NCBI GenBank assembly: GCA_028285945.1
Contig: JAPYNE010000042.1
Coordinates: 1 to 36,739 of the forward strand
From: Candidatus Foliamicus numerosus
Lineage (GTDB): Bacteria; Pseudomonadota; Gammaproteobacteria; Steroidobacterales; Foliamicaceae
Direction of reading: 5' to 3'
Length of the DNA: 36,739 nucleotides
A program made the position numbers and the translations under genes. Shown here one piece after another: positions 9,559 through 17,364 of the stretch. Every line of letters begins with the position of its first letter. The stretch's first letter is position 1. Below the pieces are notes generated by a model. The model worked only from the letters and a program-made list of their open reading frames with translations, was not told where the DNA came from and did no database searches.

Positions 9559-10836
9559 ATGGCCTCGCGCCTGATTGCCCTGCTCGCTGCGGCCCTGCTC
9601 GCGCCGATGTCCGCCGCGCAGGAGCAGGGTGGCGACTTGCCGTCCTGGCATCCGCTGCGGCCGGACCGCGTGGCGGAGGAGCGCGAAGAACCGCCGGCCT
9701 CCATGAGCGAGAGCTTCTATCGGCAGTTGTCGCGCGCCCATGAATTGCTGGAAGAGGACGATCTTGCTGAGGCGCTGGAGCTGATGGACCGGATTCGCAC
9801 CGACCGCCTGAGCGATTACGAGGCTGCTCAGCTCCACCAGACCTACGGCTTTGCGTACTCGCAGCTTGACCGCGAGGACGAAGCCTTCGAGGCATTCAGG
9901 AAATGTCTGGAGCTGGACGCGCTCCCCACAGCCGTGCATCAGGGCATCGTGTATTCCTTGGCTGGCTACTACGCGGGCCATGAGCGCTTTGAGGAGTCCA
10001 ACCAAACCATGCTGCGCTGGTTCCGCTATCAGGCTGATCCGGTCCCGGACGCCTACATCCTGATGGGCGCCAATTTCGCTCAGCGCGAAAGGATGCGCGA
10101 GGCGCTGCCGTATGTGGTGCGGGCTAACCAGCTTTCGGAAGAGCCCAACGAGAGCTGGCGCAATCTTGAGCTCGCCATCCATGTGGAACTGCGGCAGTTC
10201 ACGCAAGCCATCGATCTGCTCAAGGAGAATATCGGGATATGGCCCGATAATCTCCGCTACTACATTGTGCTTTCCAGCCTCTACATGCAAACCGAAAACG
10301 ACGAGGGCGCACTGGCGGCGCTCACCGTTCCTTGGTTTCGCGGAATGCTGGTGGAGGAATCCGATATTCTCAATCTGGCGCGCCTGAACCTGTTTCTTGA
10401 GAACCCGGTGCGGGCCGGCATGGTTCTGGAGGAAGCGATGAAGCGCGGCGATGTGGAGGAGAATGCAAAGAATCTCCGGGTGCTGTTGAATGCTTGGACC
10501 ATGGCCCGGGAGATGGACCGCGCGGTCGATACCATCGACAAGCTGGCGCAGCTTTCCGAGGATGGCGAGTACTACCACCGCAAGGCCATGCTGCTTAACG
10601 AGAGCGGCGACTGGGAGGGGGTGGTGGAGTCCTGCCGCTTGGCGATCGAAAAAGGCGGCCTGGAGCGCCCCGGCGATGTTTGGGTGCTAAAGGGCGTGGC
10701 GCTGGCCGAATTGCGCCGTTTCGACGATGCCATGGCAGCGTTTGAGAGCGCCAAGCGCAATGGCAATGAAAATATCCGCCGCAACGCCAATGCCTGGATC
10801 GGTTACGTCAGGGATCGCGCCGGCGACACTTCCTGA
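9559..10836 (+). CDS. TPR-repeat periplasmic protein of the TonB operon
   Basis: This 425-residue protein has a signal peptide (MASRLIALLAAALLAPMSAAQ). Helical tetratricopeptide-like repeats occupy most of the chain, for example QTYGFAYSQLDREDEAFEAF, VLKGVALAELRRFDDAMAAF and NLELAIHVELRQFTQAIDLL. The ATG follows the tonB stop codon directly, so it is the last gene of the operon. TPR proteins recur at this position in DUF3450/TtpC/TonB loci, where they are thought to support the TonB complex. A specific partner cannot be read from the sequence. It is convergent with plsC, and the 34-bp gap holds the palindrome AAGCGCGCTT. Confidence 0.85.
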   Translation: MASRLIALLAAALLAPMSAAQEQGGDLPSWHPLRPDRVAEEREEPPASMSESFYRQLSRAHELLEEDDLAEALELMDRIRTDRLSDYEAAQLHQTYGFAYSQLDREDEAFEAFRKCLELDALPTAVHQGIVYSLAGYYAGHERFEESNQTMLRWFRYQADPVPDAYILMGANFAQRERMREALPYVVRANQLSEEPNESWRNLELAIHVELRQFTQAIDLLKENIGIWPDNLRYYIVLSSLYMQTENDEGALAALTVPWFRGMLVEESDILNLARLNLFLENPVRAGMVLEEAMKRGDVEENAKNLRVLLNAWTMAREMDRAVDTIDKLAQLSEDGEYYHRKAMLLNESGDWEGVVESCRLAIEKGGLERPGDVWVLKGVALAELRRFDDAMAAFESAKRNGNENIRRNANAWIGYVRDRAGDTS

Positions 10837-10870
10837 GCGAAGCGCGCTTGCACGGCAGCCTTCCTCCCTG

Positions 10871-11581
10871 TTATTCCCCCAGTGCTTCAGCCAGTGCCGA
10901 TCGGCACGCTTGCGAAAGCCTTTCCGCTTGCCTGGAGCGGCGCCCCTGGCCCTCAGGGTGAAGCGGGGGCAGGAAATGCACCCGTATGCGCGATGGAGTA
11001 AAAAGCCAGGAGCGGGAAGGCAGCAGGCGCCGGCAGCCGCTGATCGCCATGGGAACAACCGGCAGCCCCCCGGCCGCCGCTGCCGCAAAAGCGCCGGAGC
11101 GAAACGGAAGCAGGCCGGGCTGCGGGCGAAATGTTCCTTCCGGGAAGATGGCCAGGGACTGTCCGGCGCGGGCGGCTTTGAGCAGAATCCGTATGTCGGC
11201 AATCCGCCCGGCGCCTTGTTCGCGCTCCACGAACACGGTCCCGATGCGGTTCAGCATCCGGCCCGCCAGCGGCGCCTTTTGCATTTCGCGCTTGATCACC
11301 AGGCGGAAGCGCGCGGGAAGCACGGCGCAAAGCAGAATGCCGTCGGCGAAACTTGCATGATTAGCGGCAACCACACAGGGCTGGGCCGGCAGGTTTTCCG
11401 TTCCGCTCACCACTGGCTGCGCTCCGCCAAGCCGGAAGATGAGCCGCGCCGCGGCCCGTGCGAAACGCCTGCAGCGAGTCTCGCCGGGAATGACGAGTAT
11501 TGCCAGCGACGCGAGCAGGGCAATGGAGCAGAACACCGTCCAGCCCCAAAACGTATAGACCAATACCTGAAGACGGGCCAT
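10871..11581 (-). CDS. 1-acyl-sn-glycerol-3-phosphate acyltransferase (PlsC family)
   Basis: This 236-residue inner-membrane acyltransferase adds the second acyl chain in phosphatidic acid synthesis. The catalytic H-x4-D motif is NHASFAD (H75, D80), and the acceptor-binding FPEGT motif is at 146-150 (IFPEGTFRP). An N-terminal hydrophobic segment (VLVYTFWGWTVFCSIALLASL) anchors it. I place the start at ATG 11581 (MARLQVL). Longer in-frame starts would run into xerD and add polar residues before the membrane segment. The start codons of plsC and the divergent xerD almost touch, leaving no intergenic promoter space. Related lyso-lipid acyltransferases are possible. Confidence 0.85.
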   Translation of the reverse strand: MARLQVLVYTFWGWTVFCSIALLASLAILVIPGETRCRRFARAAARLIFRLGGAQPVVSGTENLPAQPCVVAANHASFADGILLCAVLPARFRLVIKREMQKAPLAGRMLNRIGTVFVEREQGAGRIADIRILLKAARAGQSLAIFPEGTFRPQPGLLPFRSGAFAAAAAGGLPVVPMAISGCRRLLPSRSWLFTPSRIRVHFLPPLHPEGQGRRSRQAERLSQACRSALAEALGE

Positions 11582-11594
11582 GCGTGGAAATTTT

Positions 11595-12485
11595 ATGGCT
11601 AGGCCGGAACTGATCGAGCGGTTTCTAGACGCCATGTGGCTGGAGCAGGGCCTTTCCCGGAACACGCTCGCCGCTTACGCAACCGATCTTGGAGTGTTCA
11701 GGCGCTGGCTGACCAAGCGAGGCAGGACGCTGGAGAAGGCAAGCAGGGCGGATTTGCTCGATTTTATGGGCGAACGCACTGCCGCCGGCATTCAGGTCCG
11801 CACGCTTTCCCGGTTTGTGTCCACCGCGCGGCGGTTTTACGGCTATCTCGTGCGCGAGGGGATGATGCGCCAAGATCCATCGGCGCAGCTTTCGAGCCCG
11901 CGGCTGGGCCGACCGCTGCCCCGCAGCCTGTCGGAGCAAGAGGTGGAAAAGCTTCTTGCCGCGCCCGTGCTTTCCGACCCGCTCGGCGTGCGCGACCGCT
12001 GCATGCTGGAAGTGCTTTACGCCACTGGCCTGCGGGTCAGCGAGCTGGTCAACCTCAGCTTCAATCAGATCAACCTTGCAGGCGGCGTGTTGCGGGTGCG
12101 CGGCAAGGGTTCAAAGGAGCGCCTCGTGCCGTTGGGCGAGGAGGCGGCGGACTGGGTGCGGGAGTTTATCGGGGGCGCAAGGATGGAGATTCTGGGAGAG
12201 CGCAAGAGCGAGGCGCTGTTCCCGACCCGGCGAGGCAAGCGCATGAGCCGGCAGGGTTTCTGGCAGCGGCTGCGCAAGCATGGCGCGGCTGCGGGCATTG
12301 CGGAACATCTCTCGCCGCACAGCCTGCGGCACGCGTTCGCCACCCACCTGCTCGACCATGGCGCCGACCTGCGCGCCGTGCAGATGCTCTTGGGCCACAG
12401 CAGCCTTTCCACCACGCAGATTTACACCCAAGTGGCACGCCAGCGCTTGCGCGAGCTGCATCGCAAGCATCACCCCCGCGCCTGA
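11595..12485 (+). CDS. xerD: Site-specific tyrosine recombinase XerD
   Basis: This 296-residue tyrosine recombinase resolves chromosome dimers at dif together with XerC, under FtsK control. The N-terminal SAM-like DNA-binding domain begins LIERFLDAMWLEQGLSRNTL, close to the XerD N-terminus. The catalytic set is complete: R147 (ATGLRVSEL), K171 (GKGSKE), H242 and R245 (HSLRHAFATHLL), H268 (LGHSSLSTTQ) and nucleophile Y277 (IYTQVA). Length and the N-terminus favour XerD over XerC or a phage integrase, and no attachment site or phage gene is nearby. ATG 11595 has a weak GGA upstream. An alternative ATG at 11580 adds five residues. The 3' end overlaps the convergent oxidoreductase gene by 16 bp. 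Confidence 0.93.
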   Translation: MARPELIERFLDAMWLEQGLSRNTLAAYATDLGVFRRWLTKRGRTLEKASRADLLDFMGERTAAGIQVRTLSRFVSTARRFYGYLVREGMMRQDPSAQLSSPRLGRPLPRSLSEQEVEKLLAAPVLSDPLGVRDRCMLEVLYATGLRVSELVNLSFNQINLAGGVLRVRGKGSKERLVPLGEEAADWVREFIGGARMEILGERKSEALFPTRRGKRMSRQGFWQRLRKHGAAAGIAEHLSPHSLRHAFATHLLDHGADLRAVQMLLGHSSLSTTQIYTQVARQRLRELHRKHHPRA

Positions 12486-13462
12486 GCCGTGGTGAGCACC
12501 AGTTTTCCCTGGGTGAGGTTGGCTTCCATCATCGCGTGCGCTTCGGCGGCGTTCTCCAGCGGGAAACAGCGCTGCACGACCGGCCGCAGCTTTCCTTCGG
12601 CCAGCAGCGGCCACAAATGCGTTCGCACCGCCTTTGCGATGGCGGCTTTTTCCTCGATGTTTCTCGGGCGAAGCGTCGAGCCGGTCACCCACAGCCGCGA
12701 CATCAGGATGCGTCGCACGTCCAGCTCCGCCTTGGGGCCGCCGAGCGCCGCGATCAGGACCAGTTTGCCGCCCGCCTTGAGGCAGCGGAGATTATCGCGC
12801 AGATAGGGAGCGCCCACCATGCACAGGATCACATCCGCGCCGCGGCCGCCGGTTGCGCTCATGAATGTCTCCGGCCAATTCTCCGATCGATAGCAGGCGC
12901 CGGCCCAAGCCCCCAAGTCGCGGCAAAAGCGCACTTTCTCCGCAGAGCCGGCCGTCACGAAAACGCGCGCGCCCAGGGCGCCGCCGATCTGTATGGCTGC
13001 CGTTCCGATGCCGCTGGCGCCGCCGTGGACAACGAGCGTATCGCCTGCGGACAGGCCGCCCGAGTCCACCAGGTTGGTCCATACGGTGAACCATGTTTCC
13101 GGAATCGCCGCCGCCTCGGCCAGCGTGACGCCCTCAGGCACCGGCAGGCAGTGACAGGCGGCTGCAATGCAATACTCGGCGTAGCCCCCGCCCGCCACTA
13201 GCGCGCACACCCGCTCTCCAACACGAGGGCTGGCCACATCCGGCCCCACCGATTCGACCTTGCCCGCCACCTCCAGCCCGGGCCAGTCGGGCGCGCCTTT
13301 TGGAGGCGGATAAAGCCCCTGCCGCTGCATGCAGTCGGGACGATTGACGCCGGCGGCCGCCACCTGTATGAGCACCTCGCCTCCGGCAGGGGCCGGCTTC
13401 GGCCGCTGCTCAATGCTCAGTGCCTCCGGGCCGCCAGGCTGGGAAATCGCCACCACGCGCAT
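12470..13462 (-). CDS. NAD(P)H:quinone oxidoreductase-like MDR enzyme (PIG3/QOR type)
   Basis: This 330-residue medium-chain dehydrogenase/reductase is of the zinc-independent quinone oxidoreductase branch. The N-terminal GroES-like domain contains GVNRPDCMQRQGLYPPPKGA followed by PGLEVAGKVESVG, typical of the PIG3/QOR group. The Rossmann fold carries LVVHGGASGIGTAAIQIGG and ARVFVTAGSAEKVRFCRDLGA. Structural-zinc cysteines are absent. The likely reaction is NADPH-dependent reduction of quinones or enones, and the true substrate is unknown. The start at 13462 (MRVVAISQPGG) matches the family N-terminus. It diverges from moaA across a 116-bp gap. Confidence 0.9.
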   Translation of the reverse strand: MRVVAISQPGGPEALSIEQRPKPAPAGGEVLIQVAAAGVNRPDCMQRQGLYPPPKGAPDWPGLEVAGKVESVGPDVASPRVGERVCALVAGGGYAEYCIAAACHCLPVPEGVTLAEAAAIPETWFTVWTNLVDSGGLSAGDTLVVHGGASGIGTAAIQIGGALGARVFVTAGSAEKVRFCRDLGAWAGACYRSENWPETFMSATGGRGADVILCMVGAPYLRDNLRCLKAGGKLVLIAALGGPKAELDVRRILMSRLWVTGSTLRPRNIEEKAAIAKAVRTHLWPLLAEGKLRPVVQRCFPLENAAEAHAMMEANLTQGKLVLTTAQARG

Positions 13463-13578
13463 GGGATCTATGAGTTGCAGGAAAACCGGTCGCGGGAAGG
13501 AAGGAATTGATGTGATGGCGCTCGCAGGGGCAGTATAGTCCGCTTGCCCGCCGGGCGCGAATTGCTCAAGATACGGAC
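13463..13578. promoter_or_regulatory. Divergent gap between quinone oxidoreductase and moaA
   Basis: The 116-bp intergenic region carries a TATAGT -10-like box on the plus strand at 13534-13539, oriented toward moaA, without a well-spaced -35. No molybdenum-cofactor riboswitch structure was recognised. Nothing else is evident. Confidence 0.3.
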
Positions 13579-14640
13579 ATGTCCGATTCATCCGATCCCA
13601 AGGGAAGCCTCGCTGCGCTGCCGGGCGGCGTTCGGGACGCTTTCGGGCGCCCGTTGCGCGATCTTCGCATTTCCGTGATGGACCGCTGCAACTTCCGCTG
13701 TCCGTATTGCATGCCGGAAGATATTTACGATCGAAAGTTCCGGTTTCTTTCCAGCAAGCAGCGCCTGTCATTTTCGGAAATACTCAGGCTGGCGCGCCTG
13801 CTTGTCGGACTGGGCGCGAGCAAGTTGCGCATCACCGGGGGCGAGCCGCTGCTGCGCGCCGGCTTGGCCGACTTGGTGGGCGATCTTTCCCGGCTGGACG
13901 GCGTTGAGGATATCGCCCTGACCACCAACGGAGTGCTGCTGGCGCAGCAGGCAGCGGCGCTGTCCGCCGCCGGTCTGGATCGTGTGACCGTCAGCCTTGA
14001 TGCCGTGGATGAAGAACTGTTTCGACGCATGAGCGGCGGCCGTGGCCGTTTGCAGTCCGTTCTGGACGGCATTGCGGAGGCGCGCTCCGCCGGCCTCGAT
14101 CCAATCAAGATCAACGCGGTGGTGCAGCGCGGCGCCAACGACAAGCATGTGCTGGAGTTGGTGAGGCACTTTCGCGGCAGCGGAATGATTCTGCGCCTGA
14201 TCGAGTACATGGACGTGGGGACCATCAACAACTGGAAAGCCTCGCAGACTGTGCCCGCCGCGGAACTGGCGGGGCGGATTCACCGCGCTTGGCCCTTGCG
14301 CGCGCTGGGCGCCAACTACGCCGGGGAAGTGGCCCGGCGCTACGCCTTCGTTGACGGGCAGGGCGAGCTGGGCTTTATCACCTCAGTCACCCAGCCATTT
14401 TGCGGGTACTGCAACCGGGCTCGCCTATCATCCGACGGTCGCCTGTTCACCTGCCTCTTTGCGGCGCAAGGGCTCGATTTGCGCGGTCCAATGCGGGCCG
14501 GCGCAAGTGATGGCGCGCTGCTGGAACTGATGCGGAGCTGTTGGAAGGAGCGCAAGGACCGCTATAGCGAATCGCGGTCTCGTAAAAGAAAAATGGAAAG
14601 CATTGTTCCGAAAGTTGAGATGTATTACATTGGAGGCTAA
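13579..14640 (+). CDS. moaA: GTP 3',8-cyclase MoaA
   Basis: This 353-residue radical-SAM enzyme performs the first step of molybdenum-cofactor synthesis, converting GTP to 3',8-cyclo-GTP. The N-terminal cluster motif is MDRCNFRCPYCMPED, with C37, C41 and C44 giving C-x3-C-x2-C. The C-terminal cluster cysteines are C275 and C278 (PFCGYCNRARLSSDG) and C292 (LFTCLF). The chain ends in the conserved double glycine (YYIGG) required for GTP chemistry. The length is slightly above the usual 325-340 residues. No other moa, mob or moe gene is nearby, so the rest of the pathway must be elsewhere. Confidence 0.96.
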   Translation: MSDSSDPKGSLAALPGGVRDAFGRPLRDLRISVMDRCNFRCPYCMPEDIYDRKFRFLSSKQRLSFSEILRLARLLVGLGASKLRITGGEPLLRAGLADLVGDLSRLDGVEDIALTTNGVLLAQQAAALSAAGLDRVTVSLDAVDEELFRRMSGGRGRLQSVLDGIAEARSAGLDPIKINAVVQRGANDKHVLELVRHFRGSGMILRLIEYMDVGTINNWKASQTVPAAELAGRIHRAWPLRALGANYAGEVARRYAFVDGQGELGFITSVTQPFCGYCNRARLSSDGRLFTCLFAAQGLDLRGPMRAGASDGALLELMRSCWKERKDRYSESRSRKRKMESIVPKVEMYYIGG

Positions 14641-14751
14641 TCGAGGCGTATTCTTGCGCGAAAATATGAAAAATGGAATGCTTGCGCCGTGACTTGGCGC
14701 CCGCATTGACTTATGATGCAGCATCCATTGCTCAATGAAGGCACAAAACGA
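14641..14751 (+). promoter_or_regulatory. Upstream region of torF-like/amt pair, with sigma54-like element
   Basis: This AT-richer 111-bp gap contains TGGCGC-N5-TTGAC at 14695-14710. It has the spacing of a -24/-12 sigma54 promoter (consensus TGGCAC-N5-TTGCA), but the invariant GC at -12 is replaced by GA. Amt genes are commonly sigma54/NtrC-dependent, which makes the site worth noting. A ribosome-binding site AAGG (14738-14741) sits 10 bases before the preferred start ATG 14752. Confidence 0.3.
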
Positions 14752-15456
14752 ATGCATGCATCGACAAGGCCTCTGATTTTGGCTTGCGCCAGCGCACTTT
14801 TCAGCTTTTCACTGCCCGCCAACAGTCAGGAAGGCTCCGGTCTGAGCGGTAATCTGGCGTTGACCACCGACTACGTCTTTCGGGGATACACTCAAACTTC
14901 GGAGAAGCTCGCCGTGCAGGGCGGCTTGGATTGGGAGGATGCCGGCGGCTGGCATCTGGGCGTGTGGGGTTCCCGCCTTGATTTTGGCGCGGGCGACGAT
15001 GCCTTCGTGGAGGTGGACCTCTACGGCGGGTACTCTTGGCAGGTCAACGGCGTGGGTTATGACTTGGGATTGATCTACTACGCCTACCCAGGGGCCGACA
15101 GCGATTCGGGTTATGACTTCGTGGAGGCCTACGCGGGGCTGGGATACGATTTCAATGCCTTGTCGCTGTCCGCCGCCGTGCATTTCACGCCGGATAATTT
15201 CGGCGAAACAGGCGAGGGCTGGCATCTTACCGGCGGCTTGGGCGGGGCGCTTTCGGATGCGCTGAGCGTGGACGCGAATATCGGTTTTTCCCAAGTCACG
15301 CCAGATTTCGGGGAGGACTACTTGGACTGGAATGCGGGATTGAGCTACTCTTTCTCCCAGCTTGCGCTGGACCTGCGTTATTACGACACTGACGCGCCGG
15401 ACTGCGCAGGTTCCTGCGATTCGCGCATCGTTTTTAGCCTCTCGGCGGCATTTTAG
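14752..15456 (+). CDS. TorF-family putative outer-membrane porin (Gcw_chp)
   Basis: This 234-residue protein (from ATG 14752) has a signal peptide (LILACASALFSFSLPANSQ) and a mature part made of alternating beta strands. The mature part begins with GNLALTTDYVFRGYTQTSE, the hallmark of the TorF/TIGR02001 family of predicted outer-membrane proteins. Repeated motifs such as WHLGVWGSRLDFG and a terminal aromatic residue (SAAF) fit an outer-membrane beta-barrel. The precise cargo of the family is unproven. Adjacency to an ammonium transporter (26 bp gap) suggests outer-membrane passage of a nitrogenous solute. An in-frame ATG at 14713 would add 13 residues, but the ribosome-binding site favours 14752. 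Confidence 0.85.
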   Translation: MHASTRPLILACASALFSFSLPANSQEGSGLSGNLALTTDYVFRGYTQTSEKLAVQGGLDWEDAGGWHLGVWGSRLDFGAGDDAFVEVDLYGGYSWQVNGVGYDLGLIYYAYPGADSDSGYDFVEAYAGLGYDFNALSLSAAVHFTPDNFGETGEGWHLTGGLGGALSDALSVDANIGFSQVTPDFGEDYLDWNAGLSYSFSQLALDLRYYDTDAPDCAGSCDSRIVFSLSAAF

Positions 15457-15482
15457 ATTCCAAGCATTTGGAGGTGGTTTTG

Positions 15483-16874
15483 ATGAGCACACGCAAAAGC
15501 GCATGGCGCAACGGTTGGATGTGGACCGGCATCGCCGGGCTTGCGGCGATGGCGTTTTTTATTGCCCCCATTGCCAAAGCCGATTCGGCGGCCCAGTTGG
15601 ATTTTGTTCTGAATACTTTCGCCTTCCTCGTTTGGGGGGCTCTGATCATGTGGATGTGCGCCGGCTTCACGATGCTTGAGTCGGGATCGGTGCGAACCAA
15701 GAACGCATCCGTGATTTGCCTGAAGAATATCGGCCTTTACGCCATTGCAGGGATCACCTTCTATCTAGTGGGCTACAACCTGATGTACGTGGATGTTGGC
15801 AATATCATCGGCACGCTCAGTTTCGGGTATGGCCCGTCGGCGGATGAAATCGCCTTGTTGGAAGCGGTGGGCTCGGAAGCAGGGGAGGCGGCCATTGCCT
15901 CTGCTGCCGCCGCCGTCGCTGAAAACGGTTACTCGGTCATGTCCGACTGGTTTTTCCAGATGGTGTTTGTGGCCACAACGGCTTCCATCGTGTCCGGCGC
16001 ATTGGCGGAAAGGGTCAGGCTGTGGTCCTTTTTCCTGTTTACCGCCATCCTGACCGCGGCCATTTACCCGATCGTGGGGGCTTGGACCTGGGGCGGCGGA
16101 TGGCTTAGCCAGATGGGCTTCAGCGATTTTGCTGGCTCCACCATCGTTCATTCCACCGGCGGCTGGGCGGCGCTGGCCGGCGCTTTGGTGGTGGGGCCGC
16201 GCCTCGGCAAGTTCCGCCCGGACGGGAGCACCAAGATCACGCCGCCATCCAATGTTCCCGCCGTCACGCTCGGCGTGTTCATTCTGTGGCTGGGCTGGTT
16301 CGGATTCAACGGCGGATCGCAGCTTGCCTTGGGAGGCGTCGAAAACGCGGTGGGCATGAGCATTGTGCTCGTCAACACCAATCTGGCCGCAGGGGCCGGC
16401 GTTGTGGCGGCGCTGGTCCTGTCGCGGCCGCTGCTCAAGCGTGTGGATCTTTTGGCGGTGCTCAACGGCGCCATTGCCGGCTTGGTGTCGATTACCGCCG
16501 GCCCCGACGTTTTGCCTCATTCCGTGGCTTTGCTGATCGGCGCCGTGGGCGGGGGCATTTGCATCGTCGGCATAAAGCTTCTGGAGATCCTGCGCATTGA
16601 CGATGTGGTGGGAGCGGTTCCAGCCCATTTGCTGGCAGGGATATGGGGCACGCTGGCAGTATGCATCGCCGGCGGCTATCACTTCGGAGTGCAACTTCTC
16701 GGCGTTGCCGCTGTTGGAGCATTCGTGTTCGGCACCTCGTGGCTGGTATGGACTCTGATTGAGAAAACCATCGGCGCCCGGGTATCGCAGACGGTGGAGG
16801 AGTTGGGGCAGGATGCGGCCGAACTCGGCATTGAGGCTTACCCGGAATTCGTCTTGATGCCGCCTCGCGATTGA
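15483..16874 (+). CDS. amt: Ammonium transporter (Amt/MEP/Rh family)
   Basis: This 463-residue inner-membrane transporter for ammonium has about eleven to twelve hydrophobic segments. Family motifs include FMLESGSVRTKNA-like sequence (FTMLESGSVRTKNASVICLK), GSTIVHSTGGWAAL-like sequence (AGSTIVHSTGGWAALAGA), ILWLGWFGFNGGSQ and GLVSITAGPDVL with downstream histidines for the conduction pore. An N-terminal hydrophobic stretch (GWMWTGIAGLAAMAFFIAPI) may be a signal or first helix. An alanine/glutamate-rich insertion (about residues 120-145) lies before SDWFFQMVFVATTASIVSG. GGAGG at 15470-15474 sets ATG 15483 as the start. No glnK follows. The next gene is a STAS protein with its own promoter. Confidence 0.94.
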   Translation: MSTRKSAWRNGWMWTGIAGLAAMAFFIAPIAKADSAAQLDFVLNTFAFLVWGALIMWMCAGFTMLESGSVRTKNASVICLKNIGLYAIAGITFYLVGYNLMYVDVGNIIGTLSFGYGPSADEIALLEAVGSEAGEAAIASAAAAVAENGYSVMSDWFFQMVFVATTASIVSGALAERVRLWSFFLFTAILTAAIYPIVGAWTWGGGWLSQMGFSDFAGSTIVHSTGGWAALAGALVVGPRLGKFRPDGSTKITPPSNVPAVTLGVFILWLGWFGFNGGSQLALGGVENAVGMSIVLVNTNLAAGAGVVAALVLSRPLLKRVDLLAVLNGAIAGLVSITAGPDVLPHSVALLIGAVGGGICIVGIKLLEILRIDDVVGAVPAHLLAGIWGTLAVCIAGGYHFGVQLLGVAAVGAFVFGTSWLVWTLIEKTIGARVSQTVEELGQDAAELGIEAYPEFVLMPPRD

Positions 16875-16938
16875 CGATCCGACGGCAAACTAGTATAGAA
16901 TACGGTTGCTTAAGCTAAGCATCTCAAAACTTTTGGAG
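16871..16938 (+). promoter_or_regulatory. Promoter and leader of the STAS gene, with palindrome
   Basis: A -35 TTGACG (16871-16876) overlaps the amt stop codon. It is followed 17 bp later by TATAGA (16894-16899), with TAGAAT (16896-16901) as an alternative -10. Just after the expected transcription start is GCTTA-AGC-TAAGC (16908-16920), an inverted repeat with perfect 5-bp arms that could bind a regulator. GGAG at 16935-16938 is the ribosome-binding site for ATG 16946. The STAS gene can thus be expressed apart from amt. Confidence 0.5.
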
Positions 16939-16945
16939 CATCAAA

Positions 16946-17284
16946 ATGGATATTCCGATTGAGCGCAACGAAGGCACCTTGGTTGCTTCCCCTAGCGGTC
17001 GAATTGATGGGTTCAACGCTCAAGATTTCCATCAGACGCTGACCGGCTCAATCAACGATGATGATGCCGCCGTGCTGGTGGACATGGGTGGCCTGAATTA
17101 CATCAGTAGCGCCGGCTTGCGGTCCATTCTCATGATCGCCAAAGCGCTCTGGCAGCGCAAGGCCAAGTTCATGCTGTGCTCGTTGTCCGGGTCTATCGCC
17201 GAAGTGTTCAAGATGAGTGGGTTTGACAAGATCATCGAAATCCAAGATAGCAGGGAGGACGCGCTGGCCAAGCTAAGCGGCTAG
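16946..17284 (+). CDS. STAS-domain anti-sigma factor antagonist (RsbV/SpoIIAA-like)
   Basis: This 112-residue single STAS domain has the core DMGGLNYISSAGLRSILMIAK, with S54 or S55 in the usual phosphorylation position, followed by the second conserved region KFMLCSLSGSIAEVFKMSGFDKII. Such proteins are phosphorylated by an RsbW-type kinase and dephosphorylated by a PP2C phosphatase. Unphosphorylated STAS sequesters the kinase and releases its target. Both partner types are encoded at 20780-22365 on the opposite strand, convergent with this gene. It is separated from the histidine kinase by 80 bp containing a weak GGCGG/CCGCC inverted repeat. Confidence 0.92.
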   Translation: MDIPIERNEGTLVASPSGRIDGFNAQDFHQTLTGSINDDDAAVLVDMGGLNYISSAGLRSILMIAKALWQRKAKFMLCSLSGSIAEVFKMSGFDKIIEIQDSREDALAKLSG

Positions 17285-17364
17285 GCCCCATCCTCCAACC
17301 CAACCCCCGTCCAAGCTCTGGGCGGATAAGGCTGCTCCAACCCGCCTAGGCTTCCTGCAAGCAG

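Noticed and set aside
8989-10578. 529-codon open frame antisense to tonB and the TPR gene
   Set aside because: It spans two clearly real genes on the other strand and shows no signal peptide or motifs. The low stop frequency is explained by GC content.
11595-12485. Tyrosine recombinase as a phage or island integrase
   Set aside because: The N-terminus, length and catalytic spacing match XerD, and no phage genes or attachment-site repeats are nearby.
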